This document shows positions 1 to 11,600 of a stretch of 64,000 nt of DNA, in pieces (the first letter of the stretch is position 1; the number at the start of each line of letters is the position of its first letter). The DNA lies in NCBI GenBank assembly GCA_034509925.1, contig CM067526.1, forward strand, positions 11,370,510-11,434,509, written 5' to 3'. The DNA is from Hirudinaria manillensis. Lineage: Eukaryota > Annelida > Clitellata > Hirudinida > Hirudinidae. A program made the position numbers and the translations under genes. The notes under the pieces were generated by a model. The model worked only from the letters and a program-made list of their open reading frames with translations, was not told the origin of the DNA and did no database searches.

Positions 1-312
1 GATATGTCATGCTCGATTTTCGAGGCCGCTAGAGCTCGTAGCGTAATTCAAGATGAGAGAATTGATGTGAATAGAAAGTGATGTATCGTACAGGTGACAG
101 TTATCGTACAGGTAAAACTTGTTAATAAATCGCACGTCCGTAATTAACCATTCAGACGTCTGCCTTCGGATATTAAACGCCTCGAATTCCGGCATAATTG
201 GCACGTTTTGCAGAAAATTGAGAGTAATTTTGCTCACGCTCATCATCAACAACAACAGCAACAGGAACAAACAACTCACGTCTCAACAATAATAAATTCC
301 TCCAATCGATAA
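1..312 (+). CDS. possible 3' terminal exons of a gene cut by the left edge
   Basis: I do not recognise this protein. An open frame runs from base 1 to 77 and ends in AA followed by a GTGATG donor. A second open stretch starts after a CAG at 153-155 and runs to a TAA stop at 310-312. The two parts join in phase (AA|A) to give a basic, helical-looking tail with the segment RLPSDIKRLEFRHNW, then a run of His and Gln, ending STIINSSNR. The intron would be about 78 bp. The support is only phase agreement and amino-acid composition, so this may be chance. The rest of the gene would lie left of the window. Confidence 0.3.
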
Positions 313-2488
313 ACTCAGTACTCGGAGGACAGGCGCAAATTTGCAGCTATAAATTTGACAAACTGACCAAACGGATGCGTGGGGTAGAGTATTGTAGGGT
401 GGACTGTGGTGTGGTGAAAGGGTGAAATGATCAATTTCATCAAATCTTTTCTCACTCCGTTCCAACACGACGTCCAGTAAAACAATCCTCCACGACAAGA
501 ATACCAACAACAACAACGACGACGGCGACAACAACAAGAGCACGGTAAGCCAAGTAAGAAATATCGTGGTTATTACGTCTAATGATTTCAAAAAGAATGA
601 AGATGTCGACGAGAAATTTGAGAAAAGGAAATTATTCGATCAATTTTAATGAATTCCTCACGCAAACGAAACGCGAAATAGCAGGACGTACCTTGTAATG
701 GCCAAATAAACTTTCGCCGAATGAAGACAAAAAGACAGCGAATGTCCAAAATTGAAAAAAAAGTGTCTTTCGCCCGAAATTAATTTACTCCGCGTCACCT
801 TCTTTTTTTAAGTCCGGAGTTCAACATTCGCTGGAAACTACTCCACTCTGATCCTTCACTCACCTGTTCGTTGTTTGTTTTCCTTTGATTGAATGCTTAC
901 CTGTGTTATGCCTTAACTTGTTAGAAGCCGTAAAGTTTAAGCTAAGAGCCAGGCTGACACTTAGGCATTTCATTAATATTGAGCAGTTCGAAACTAAGTT
1001 TACTTAATTTGCATTAATATTAGGATCCATTGAAGTTTCCATTGTTTGGTTTACCTATTTAATTAAGAAACAGTTGGGACTTCATTAGCATAGCGCATAA
1101 CACTGTTGTTTATTAATAGCCCGGGCGGTGGGGGGGGGCATTATCAAAATGTAAACAAAAGACATTGTTAATCTCTTTAATGGTCTTGTCGACGGTTATG
1201 AAAATTAGTCGCTCGTCAAGGGAACCAACGTTCTGCCGACACGCAACTCTGCGGTCACGCAATGCGCCAACAAAACTGAACCTCTGATTACGCAATGGCA
1301 CGCAATACGGCGATTTGATTCGGTCCGTGGAATCTTCAAAGAATTTGGAGTCCTGGCTCGTTTGCATTCGCGATGGGGGACCACACATGTGGCAACGACC
1401 ACACACCGAGACGCAACAATTCTGTCACCTCTGTCTTGCTTTTGAGTACTTTTAGGAAACGATCGTTTATTTCACCTGTTTGTTGAGATTAGCAACATTT
1501 TAAAACTTAAATTGCCTCTTTAAATATTAATTTTAAATCAGTCGTTTTTACCAGATATTTTTTGGAAGCTTTGCTAGTCGACACGTAACCAACAACTGTT
1601 GAATTATCTCAACTTCAGGGGAACCTCTCCGAAGAGATGGCGCCAGAAGGACGCTAGGTGAAGGCGTGGGACTTACGACGAACTCCTTTTAAATATTACA
1701 AAACGGAGGCAGGATTTTTTTTTTGTGGAAAGTCTCGTAAATAAAGTGAAGAATATACTCTTCAAGCGTCACCTGAAGACTCACCTCTCCAGGAAATATC
1801 TACCAGACTAGACACAAGATCACACAAAGCGCCCCCGACGCCATGCATATGGCGCTATATAATTTAACTATTATTATTATTATTATTACTACTCCGTACC
1901 CGCATGGAACAGCTTCCAACCCCTTGCTACCAACAACGACAGCAACCGCGTAACCACAGCAACGGGTGGCTCGAACGTCGCCGCCACTCGACCCCTGACC
2001 TCACTCGAAGCGTCCGACGCCGTTGATGATTAGCAATTAATACAGGTATATTAATTCAGGTGGATGTCATTTCTTGGGTTCAAAAGTCCACTTGTTGGCT
2101 GTTCCAACGCTTTGTTTCATTAAGTGCACAGTTCGAAGGAAAATGAATTTTAACAAAAAATAAACAAATAAATAAATAAATAAATAAATAGATAAAATAA
2201 ATTAAGTAATTAATAAATAAATAATTGATGAACAAAATGATTAAAAAAAAAATCAAACACAAACAACACCCTCTTTCCTCACAAACAGACGCACAGCTGT
2301 GAACTACCAACAACTCCAGCAACAATCTCAACTACTTTTGCCAAGAAGGGAACAGTTGTTGGCAAAAATAAATAACACTGCTATCAGACGACAAGACAGA
2401 CCAACAAAAAACATATTACTATTATTATTATTATTATATTATATTAATATTACCACTGGCATCATCAGTACTATTACAATCACCATTA

Positions 2489-2527
<39 letters not shown>

Positions 2528-2619
2528 TTTTTTACAATACAAATTAATAATAAATTAGTCCATATAGAAATCCTTCTTAATGTAATGAACTCTGAACAGG
2601 CATTTCCAGGAATTGTCCT
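313..2619. other. spacer downstream of the TRPM2-like gene
   Basis: No gene is convincing here. The stretch holds AT-rich sequence, a GC-richer patch at about 1190-1400 without a recognisable product on either strand, an AAAT array at about 2160-2225 and ATT arrays at about 2404-2440 and 2489-2523. A (+) open frame ending in TAG at 2031-2033 (tail EASDAVDD) has GC-rich codon third positions and could be a last exon, but nothing confirms it. Confidence 0.5.
1890..2033 (+). CDS. weak candidate terminal exon, unknown
   Basis: A 48-codon open frame with GC-rich third positions runs from just after an ATT array to TAG at 2031-2033. The translation is Thr/Asn/Ala-rich and ends LTSLEASDAVDD. A second frame over the same bases is also open and reads RRRHSTPDLTRSVRRR, which looks like a basic phosphosite region, so the correct frame cannot be chosen. 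No family is recognised and no start or paired upstream exon was found. It is listed only because the base composition stands out from its surroundings. Confidence 0.15.
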   Translation, partial: YSVPAWNSFQPLATNNDSNRVTTATGGSNVAATRPLTSLEASDAVDD

Positions 2620-3135
2620 TCAAAAGACGGCATCGTGCATCCGAGCGACTTTGTATAGGATCAACAGGTCGGAACCGAACGTCTCCAGGTTGGAACTTAT
2701 CCTCTTCCAGCTGTACTTCTCTGAGTCACTGAACTTGAACTGCGAGTTTGCAGGGGGGAGGTTAAATCGGTTTTTAAATTTAAAAAAAAATATGATTAAT
2801 TTGCAGAAAAAAATAATAATTCTGAGGAATAAAAATTAATTTGGATAAAAAAAGTTTAATTTGGATAAAATAAAACATGGCAAAAGAAAAAAAGCGATTA
2901 TGCTCATTTGTTGAAATGCAATTTGTATTGTTGCCAAGGCGACGTGAGGTCACAATGGAACAATGACTTAAAGCTATTGAATGTTGATCAACATAAGAAA
3001 ATAAACAACAGCTAATTAATTATTCATGAATGTGGCCCAGTTAAAGTTAGACTCTTATCTAATGCATCTTATCACGGTCATCTAAGTCATTACTAGGCTA
3101 AAGTTGACAGTCACCACTGTTATTAGTATAATAAT

Positions 3136-3169
<34 letters not shown>

Positions 3170-3972
3170 TTTATTCTTATTAAAATTGATAACGGCAACA
3201 CAAATAAACGACAATTTTAATAAAATACATCGCAAATAAATAATTAAAAAATAAAATAATTACTATTATTATCATCAAAATACTACTATAATAATCGAGG
3301 AGTGATAATCTCTAATTGTAATTATTGATGATTAATTTAAGAAATAGGTCAACTCAGGTCACCTTAAAACCATGTTGGGGATTCACAGGTCCCTCGGTCG
3401 TCAGGGTGTTGTCGTCGTCATGGTAATTCATGGCAACGACTTCCAACCAGGCGTTGTCCGTGTTTCTCGGGTCGTCGAGGTAACCTTGGGACGATACAAG
3501 GTCGAATTGGTTAAGGTTAATATGCATTACATATGTAATATGTCATTCATTTGTCATTCATATTTCAATGTTAATGACTGTGTTAATTATTAATGTTAAT
3601 ACAAAGTAAACACTGGGCTTCATCTCAAACTGCACGTGCGGGTTATTACTGGGGCATGAACCTGATATGGCCAGCAAGTCAGGCAGTTATTATGAGGTTC
3701 GTCCGAGGTCAATCAAAGGTCAAAGTTCAAACCCTGGAAGACGTGCTTCTCGTTGATCCTCAACCAGGTCATGGCTTTCTGTTCAAGTACGTTCACCATG
3801 GCAGGGTAGAGACACTCGTAGACGGGCATGTGTTCGTGAGGAATTAAATACTGCCAACAGAGAAAAATAGATTTAATTATTTCTTAATTGCATGACATTT
3901 GGCAGAGTCAATTATTTGACTATTTATTTATTAATTATTAATCTAATATTATTTATGTATTAATTATTGATC

Positions 3973-4003
<31 letters not shown>

Positions 4004-5703
4004 TATCTATTGAAAGAGCCACCTATCGGTTCAAATTGGGAAACAAAAACCGAATTTTCCAAACCTCGGGCACGAAACTCAGAGGTGAGTTGAGGGGAGC
4101 CTCAACGCAGAGGAATTGCAGTCTTTTCAGTCCTTCTGTTGTACTTTTGTCTTCCCATCTGGTGGTGCAAAAGGAGAGAATAAGCTATCATTAAATTATG
4201 ATATTATTAATAAATTATTATATTGAATTATGATATTATTAATAAATTATTATATTGAATTATGATATTATTAATAAACTATTATATTGAATTATGATAT
4301 TATTAATAAATTATTATATTATTAATAAAACAGCAACAATTATAATATACATGTACCTGATGATTGGATAACATTTAACATACTTATTTATTTTAAAAAT
4401 AAATAAAATCTTAAAAAATTGAAACAATTTTACAAAAATATTCAGATTGTTTTCATAAAACGAGAACTAAGTGAAATGTACTCCATTCAGGACACAATCC
4501 TTCTTTCAATCAGTACCAATCCATTGAAGACACAACCCTTCTGTCAATCAGTACAAATCCAAAATCTAAATTTAACATCAAGTATTATCAGTTATTAAAT
4601 TAACCTGGTCAGGACAGCCTTGTGAACTCTGTTAGGTCCCCACCTGGGCAGCACCCCTCGTCCCCTCAAACCCGTCCTACCCATGGGGTTCAGCGGGATG
4701 CCCTGGACAACCTGATATTCACCCAAGTCACTGATCCTGTTCACCTCGAGGTGTTGATTGAAATACAGGGTGATGGACGGATCCCTAAGAAGAAGCTAGT
4801 TAGTTAATCAGTTGATCAAATTATGTAATAGTTAATTAAATAATTATATCCCCATCATAATAACATCATAGCTAATCCAAACTTTCAATATTCATTAATG
4901 AGGACAAATTGATGTTAAAATCACGTTTATCAAATTAATTTATAACAAGAACCATAGTAATAAAATAACAAATGTTAATAATAATAACAATAATAATAAC
5001 ATTTTAAATATTTTATATATTGGATACATAATTTTGGTCCAACTGACCTCAAGATGTCCGCATCAGCATGTGGGATCATGAAAACATTTTCATCCGAGAA
5101 TGCCTCAGGTTTGTATTCTGGAAAGTCAACCTGAAGTAACAACAGTAAGCAGATTGATTACAAATGATACCAATTGATAATCAATCAATAGTTTAATTAA
5201 TATCATCATCATTATTATTATTATTATTATTATTATTAATCATCATAATTGAAAGTATTTAATCAATGGAGTGATTAATCAGCTTCTCCATAAATAGGTC
5301 ATAACAACAGGTAAAATAAATCAAGTATAAATCAAATAAATTAATTTTAAAAATTTGATATTCAACCACGGACAGACACACGGACAGCAACACGGACAGA
5401 CACACAGACAGCAATCATCATGCAATTAATAATGCTAATATAATCAACATATTTAAATTAAAAACTAGAAACACACAAACAAACAAAAAGAAAACAATTA
5501 ATGAACTAAAAATAGAAACCCGAGCCAACCAATCACCTCGAAGGGCACCTTGGAATCCGGGACGGCGCATCTGAATATTCTAATGTTCGAATAATTTGCA
5601 TAAAAAAACGTCCTTGACTTCTGATGAAGTTCAACGACTTCCTGGAACTGCTTCTGCATGACTTTCTTTCGCTCCTCGATCATCTTTCTGTTTGACTTCT
5701 TCT
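2620..5703 (-). CDS. TRPM2: TRPM2-like gene, NUDT9-homology tail exons 28-34
   Basis: The last seven exons encode a domain related to the ADP-ribose hydrolase NUDT9, the hallmark of TRPM2. Recognisable landmarks in order are FRCAVPDSKVPFE and VDFPEYKP (entry to the domain), IPLNPMGRTGLRGRG (4605-4784), the core strand region LQFLCVEAPLN (4065-4158), GYLDDPRNTDNAWLEVVAM (3733-3850 into 3363-3484), and a C-terminal helix ending RMHDAVF before TGA at 2620-2622. The segment that should hold the Nudix box instead reads IPHEHMPVYECLYPAMVNV and lacks the REUXEE acidic pattern, so hydrolase activity is not expected, as is known for vertebrate TRPM2. Ligand binding cannot be judged from sequence alone. 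Confidence 0.88.
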
Positions 5704-8200
5704 CTGGAATTATTTTAAATTTTTTAATTTTAAAATTTTATTTGTCAAGTAAATGTAATTTCAAAGATTTAAAATGATTAAGTGTAATATTATTTATTTT
5801 ATATTATTATTATTATCTATATTATTATATATATTAAATTATAGTTGGTGAATTATAAACAGGTGGTATGTTATTGTTATCCGATAGATATGTTGATAGC
5901 ATTACTGTCAAGAGAATTATTTCCTTTTGGCAGCTTTTGAATTTCAAATGTTTTAAACTACAATTTCAGTCGAATTAGTAATTAATCGGTTCAATTATAA
6001 ATGAAATATTTCAATAAATTAATTCTGAAAACTTGAGAATTAGACTTTAAAAACTAACTTAAACAGAAGCAACGGGAACCAACAATTTCAGTCGGTAATT
6101 ACAATTATTTTCGATTATAAACGAAATATTTCGACAAATTAATTCTGAAATTGGTAACTAACGAAAATAATTAATGAAAAACAAATTAATAAATTAACAA
6201 ATCAATGAAATTCTGAAAACATTGAGAATTAAACCTGAGACTTTTAAAAGTAAAATCGAGAACGTACGTTGTTCACGAAGGTCGTTGAGGTTATACGAGA
6301 CCTCATCGACTTTTTGCTTCCTCGAGGCGTATTGGTTGATCAGCCAAAACAAGGTCCTCGATGTCATTTCAAGCTGATGGAGAGAAAGACAAAATAAAAA
6401 TAAAAATGAATGACAGTCGCACGAGAAGGGGTGCAAGAGTGCAGTTGAATTACTTTAAAGTAATAATTTATTAGTTTGTCGATTAATAATAATAATTAAT
6501 AATAATTTTATTAATTAATGGTAATAATTTATCATGTCCTGAGACATTTTGTTGTAAATGTTATCAAATGTTTAAAGGAGTTAAACATGCACAGCTGCCA
6601 CACAAAGCTGATGATCTCTTGAGGATTTCATGCAATTACATTTCACTAATTCACTAAGTCACTTATTATTGCTTCTATTAACCAGTAAATTATAAAATTT
6701 AATATCTTAAATTTCGGTTCAAACATTTAAAAACAAATCAATAAAATAAATTATAATAAAAATAAACAAATTAAATAGCGAACAACAACAACGATAATAA
6801 CATGTTTCTCAATGTGTCCAAATCTTTCATCCAAATCGGGAGGAAACGCAGGAGCGATCGACTGACTGGAAACTTGGGAGGCCAGGATGCTGTTGGTGGA
6901 AAACTGCCTTATTTGAAGGCTCATCGTGTCCACCCTGCATAAGAATTAAATTTTTTAAATGTTAATCAAGATGTAATTAATGTTTAAATTTATATTTATC
7001 ATTATTATTCATTTATATATCTTAAAATTGATTTTTCTAAATATAAATTTATTTTATTATTAATATTTATCAAATAATTTAATTAAAACGTCGTGGCATT
7101 CGGTTAGGAGCACCATTTCTGAAAATGTTGTCATTAAAAGCACTAAGTAGATTCTAACAATTCTGACTTTTGGTCCACGTCACGTCATGTCAAATATCCG
7201 ACATACAGTAGTGTCACCAACTCCATTAAAATTGGAATTCCTGGCTTTTAAGTGCAGACATTTAATGTCACCGCACTTCAAGATGTTCGCAAAACTAATT
7301 ATGTTTACTATGTTAATGATATGTTAATGTTATGTTAATGTTGCGTTAATGTTACGATAATGTTACGTTAATGTTAATGTTTACTAATTTGTACCCTAAA
7401 CTCTGTACAGTGATTGCCTAACATCCTTATTAAATAAACCCACTTAAATCCATACTCTGTTGCACAACTATAAATGGAAATATTAAGCACAACACAAAAC
7501 CATTGCAATCCTTCCTACGACGTGCACAAAACACTGCACAAGTCGTGCAAGTAAAAGTCACGTGTTGCACAATTAGAGAGCCTCGAGAGCACCTGTTGCT
7601 GGTGTCCTTGACCTTCTTCTCGAGGGCTTCGTCTTCGTCGCACTGGACCCTCCTGATGTACCTCTCGGCCTGCAGGACCTCCCACTGCCTCAACTCCCTC
7701 CGCACCAGGCTGGCAACTGGCATGGCTGTGTATTGGAAAGGTTGCAATTTGGAGATGATTTTCGAGATGATTGGATGATTGATTGGTGTTTGTTTTAAGG
7801 TGGATTTGTAATTTAAGGATTTGAAAAAGAAAAAAAAATGTTGTTGAAAAGTGAAAATTTATTTAGTTGATGGCAGGTAATATTTTGAACAATATTCATC
7901 TCATATATTATTATTATTATCATTATTATTATTATTATTATTTTAAATTTACAATCCTTGTCTTAGAAATAAATTCCATGAGTCAAAAGCAAGTCAAATG
8001 CAAAATCTGTATAATTTTAACCTGACATTAACAGCATAACAATAATATAATAATATAATAATAGTTAATAAAAACAATAAAGAAGCATTCCTAAAGATGA
8101 TCCTTAAGTCGTATAATTTTTCGTGCTATACTCATCACGTTACCTTTGGATTAATAAATTTATTTGAACTTAATCAATTTGTAAAAATATATAAGAAAAT

Positions 8201-8231
<31 letters not shown>

Positions 8232-8559
8232 AATAGCACTGGCATTAATAATTATAACAAAAACAGCAGAGGCAACAACAACATAATAATAATAACAACA
8301 AGTCAGAAGCATGTACCCAAATTAATCAAACAGCCAAAAGTGACCTACTGAAGCAGAACTTGATCTTGGACTCTGGAAGTAAAGTGTTGGGAGTGATGCA
8401 CTTGCAGATGAGGTACAAGTGATTGAAGATGATGAAAGGAGGTGGAAGGGCGGGCCTGAGGTCGTACTCCTGGATGAGTTGGTACCTCTGGGTTCGCCAG
8501 ACCAGGGATGTCTTGCTCGACACCTCAGTGAAAGTGTCACTGGATTGATTGATTGAATA

Positions 8560-8626
<67 letters not shown>

Positions 8627-11600
8627 ATTACTTACTGGACTAATTTCACTAGTTTGCATATTGAAGGACATGTTTAAACAATTCGATTTCATTAAAGTCT
8701 CTACTATGCTAGCTCCAAGAGCAAGCAGGAACAACAGGTATAACTCGATAAATCACTTTTCGACATTTCTTTACAAACTTAATTAATTAAATCCTCAGTT
8801 TAATGAACTAAATAAAACCAGGAAAAGCAACAAATTAAAAAAACAAAATGAACATTTAAAAAGGAACTGACCTTATCATAGCAATGAGAAGGTTCAACAT
8901 CATGACGTTGGTGATGAGCATGTAAAAGGCCGTGATGATGGGAACCAGCCAAGTGATGGCAGGACAAAGTTGGTCCCTGCCGAGACATTCCGTGGGCTGC
9001 CTGCCGTCCGCGGCACACGACTCCGCGGGGTCCAAACCGGCAACTTCCTGGCAGGCGTCGCCTTAAATTCGTTCGGAGGAATTTAAACTTATTATGTATT
9101 AAATGTATTATAATTTGAATTATATTTAAAAAGTGATGCATAAATATTTAGTAAATAATCAGATCTCTTAGGAATTTGGAATTTCAAATGAATACATGAT
9201 CAAGTAAATATCAAGTAGGATTTGCTTTTGTCAAAAAATCGCCAACATTTTCAAACTGAAATATCCCCTGTCATTCTAAAGAGTTATAAAATAGGTTAGG
9301 AATGCTCTGATCATATGAGATGAAATTCGAAATCGAGATATTTTTAGCCTTTTAAAAAAGACAATTTTTGGAATTTTGTAAAAAAATCAATGCAAATCTC
9401 GGCTCGGTTAAACTGCCAATCGTACCGGTAATGATCTCGTACTCATCCATCTGCTGGAGAACTTTGAACCAAGGGGAGAGTATGACATCTCTGAAGGTCT
9501 TGTAGTCGATTGGATAATTCGGAAAGAGCATGACCTGGGTGCTCACTCCGTAGGCGACCACGAAGATGATGACTATGACGAAGAAGTAGGCCAGGTGGAT
9601 CACCTGGAACGTGGAGTCAAAAGATTCAAACTAACGTTTTCATTTGCACAACACCGAGGAGCAAAAATAAATAATTAAAGTCTTACAAAAATTCATTTCA
9701 CAAATCACTTTTAGAAGCTGAGTAAGAAAACGGATCGTGAAACTAAATTGCACGGCAGAGACGTCACTCACCGTCTTCCTGATCATGACCATGAACGGCC
9801 CGAGTTCTTGGTGGATGCTGAAGAACCTGAGAACCCTAAGGAAGTGCATCATGAGACTAAAGGCCAAGACGATCCTGCTCGAGTAGAAGCAATAGGAGCA
9901 GACGTCGGTCGGAATGAATCGCAGGACGAGTCCCGATACGTAGAGACCCAACGAGACCAGGTCCATGATGTTCCAGAGATCCGTAATGTAATTGGAAAAC
10001 TTTAACTTCCAAGAGGCTCCGCTGCCCATCACCAACTGATGAGATCGAAGATGAGATGATAGACATTAGACCCACATTTACAAGTGGGATCTCTTTCTTA
10101 AGTTTCAAATCACTATAAAACAAAGTTTCACACTACAACAGTCCAATCAAATACTTACTTGCCTTATTTCTTCCAGGGCCAACGTTGCAATCCAGATTGT
10201 AAGCAACATCTCCTTCCAGTTAATCTTCGGATAGAAGTCCGTCAGGAGGATGAATCCGAACAATATCAGTAAACCAAAGTGGGAGAGCTGGACATAAAAA
10301 TTGATACTGATCTCAAAATCATGCAGAATTATGGTAAACAAGACAAAGCGGTCGGAATAAATTCAAGAAATTCTGACGATTAATAAACATATAAACGACT
10401 GACTTTAATTAACTTAATTTTAATTTAATTAATTATAATTAATAACACTGCATTATTAAATTAATTAATTATTAATCACAGTATTAATCACAATTCACTC
10501 ACACAATGATAGCTGAACTTGGTGACCGGCGCATCAAAGAAGTAAACGAATCTGTCTTTGTACAAACTGCAACAGCCTGAGGAACCTTTGGGCAAATCCT
10601 TTTTACTTTCTTTGGACGTCGACGAATCCAATCTGGAAACGGAAACCAACTTTTCAACCGGCTGGTAAAACCCGTCCGAACGCACCCGGAACAATAGCCA
10701 AAGAATAATAATTTCGTGGTAATGTCTGTGGTAAGAACACGTATGACTCACCTGGGTTTTTTCACACTGTTCTGTGGACGGCTAGGAGAGTTTTTATCAG
10801 CGATAGAAGCGATGAGCTGGAATGCAAATAATGCTTGGAATTAGTCAACAGTAACATTTTCCAAATACTTTTCATGGTTACTATTACCTTTAGAAATATT
10901 AATATTATTATTATTTTTTTCTTTATAAATTATAGCTAAAAAACACAAATGATGCATCTATAAAATGCAAAATAATCCCCCATAAACTTACAGTTTTCTT
11001 GACGAAATTTTGCTCTGCATCTTTGCTGTCCTCTTTCTTTTGGAAGATCATCTCCTCGATGTTGATGTTTCGATATTTGAGGATGTATGGGGCAAGAATG
11101 GGTAGTGCCAGGGCAATCAGGACCTGTGAGGGAATTAATTATGTAATTGGGTTAAAATGGCTGCCATTTTAATTTATTATGTTAATTATATTAATCCAAA
11201 TAATTAAGCAACATAACTGGTAAAAAAAAGAGTCTGGATATCTAAACCACTTCATCTAAACCACACTCTCCAGTCTTGTCATTATCAGAATAGCAAAGTA
11301 CACGAGTGAAAGTATTTATATATGGTTATAATTTACCATATCTTCACATGTATTATGTCTTTGTTAATAATTCCATCTTCATTTGATAAACAATTCTTAT
11401 TACCAAAGAATAGAGAATTGCTTTTCCATGACTCACCCTGATGTACGAGTTTTCATCCGAAATATTTCCTATCCAGATGTTCGTCAGGAGTTTCTGAACG
11501 ACGAAGTGCGAGATGAAGAGTTCATTCCCGGCCTGGACCGCCATCTCCAGGAGTGTGGCATCCTCGTAATCTTCGTACGGAGTCACCAGGAGCAGAGTGG

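Noticed and set aside
1620-1665. Repeated atggcgcca words at 1639, 51266, 56845 and 62055 as an insulator motif
   Set aside because: Only the short core is shared and the flanks do not match a CTCF-type consensus.
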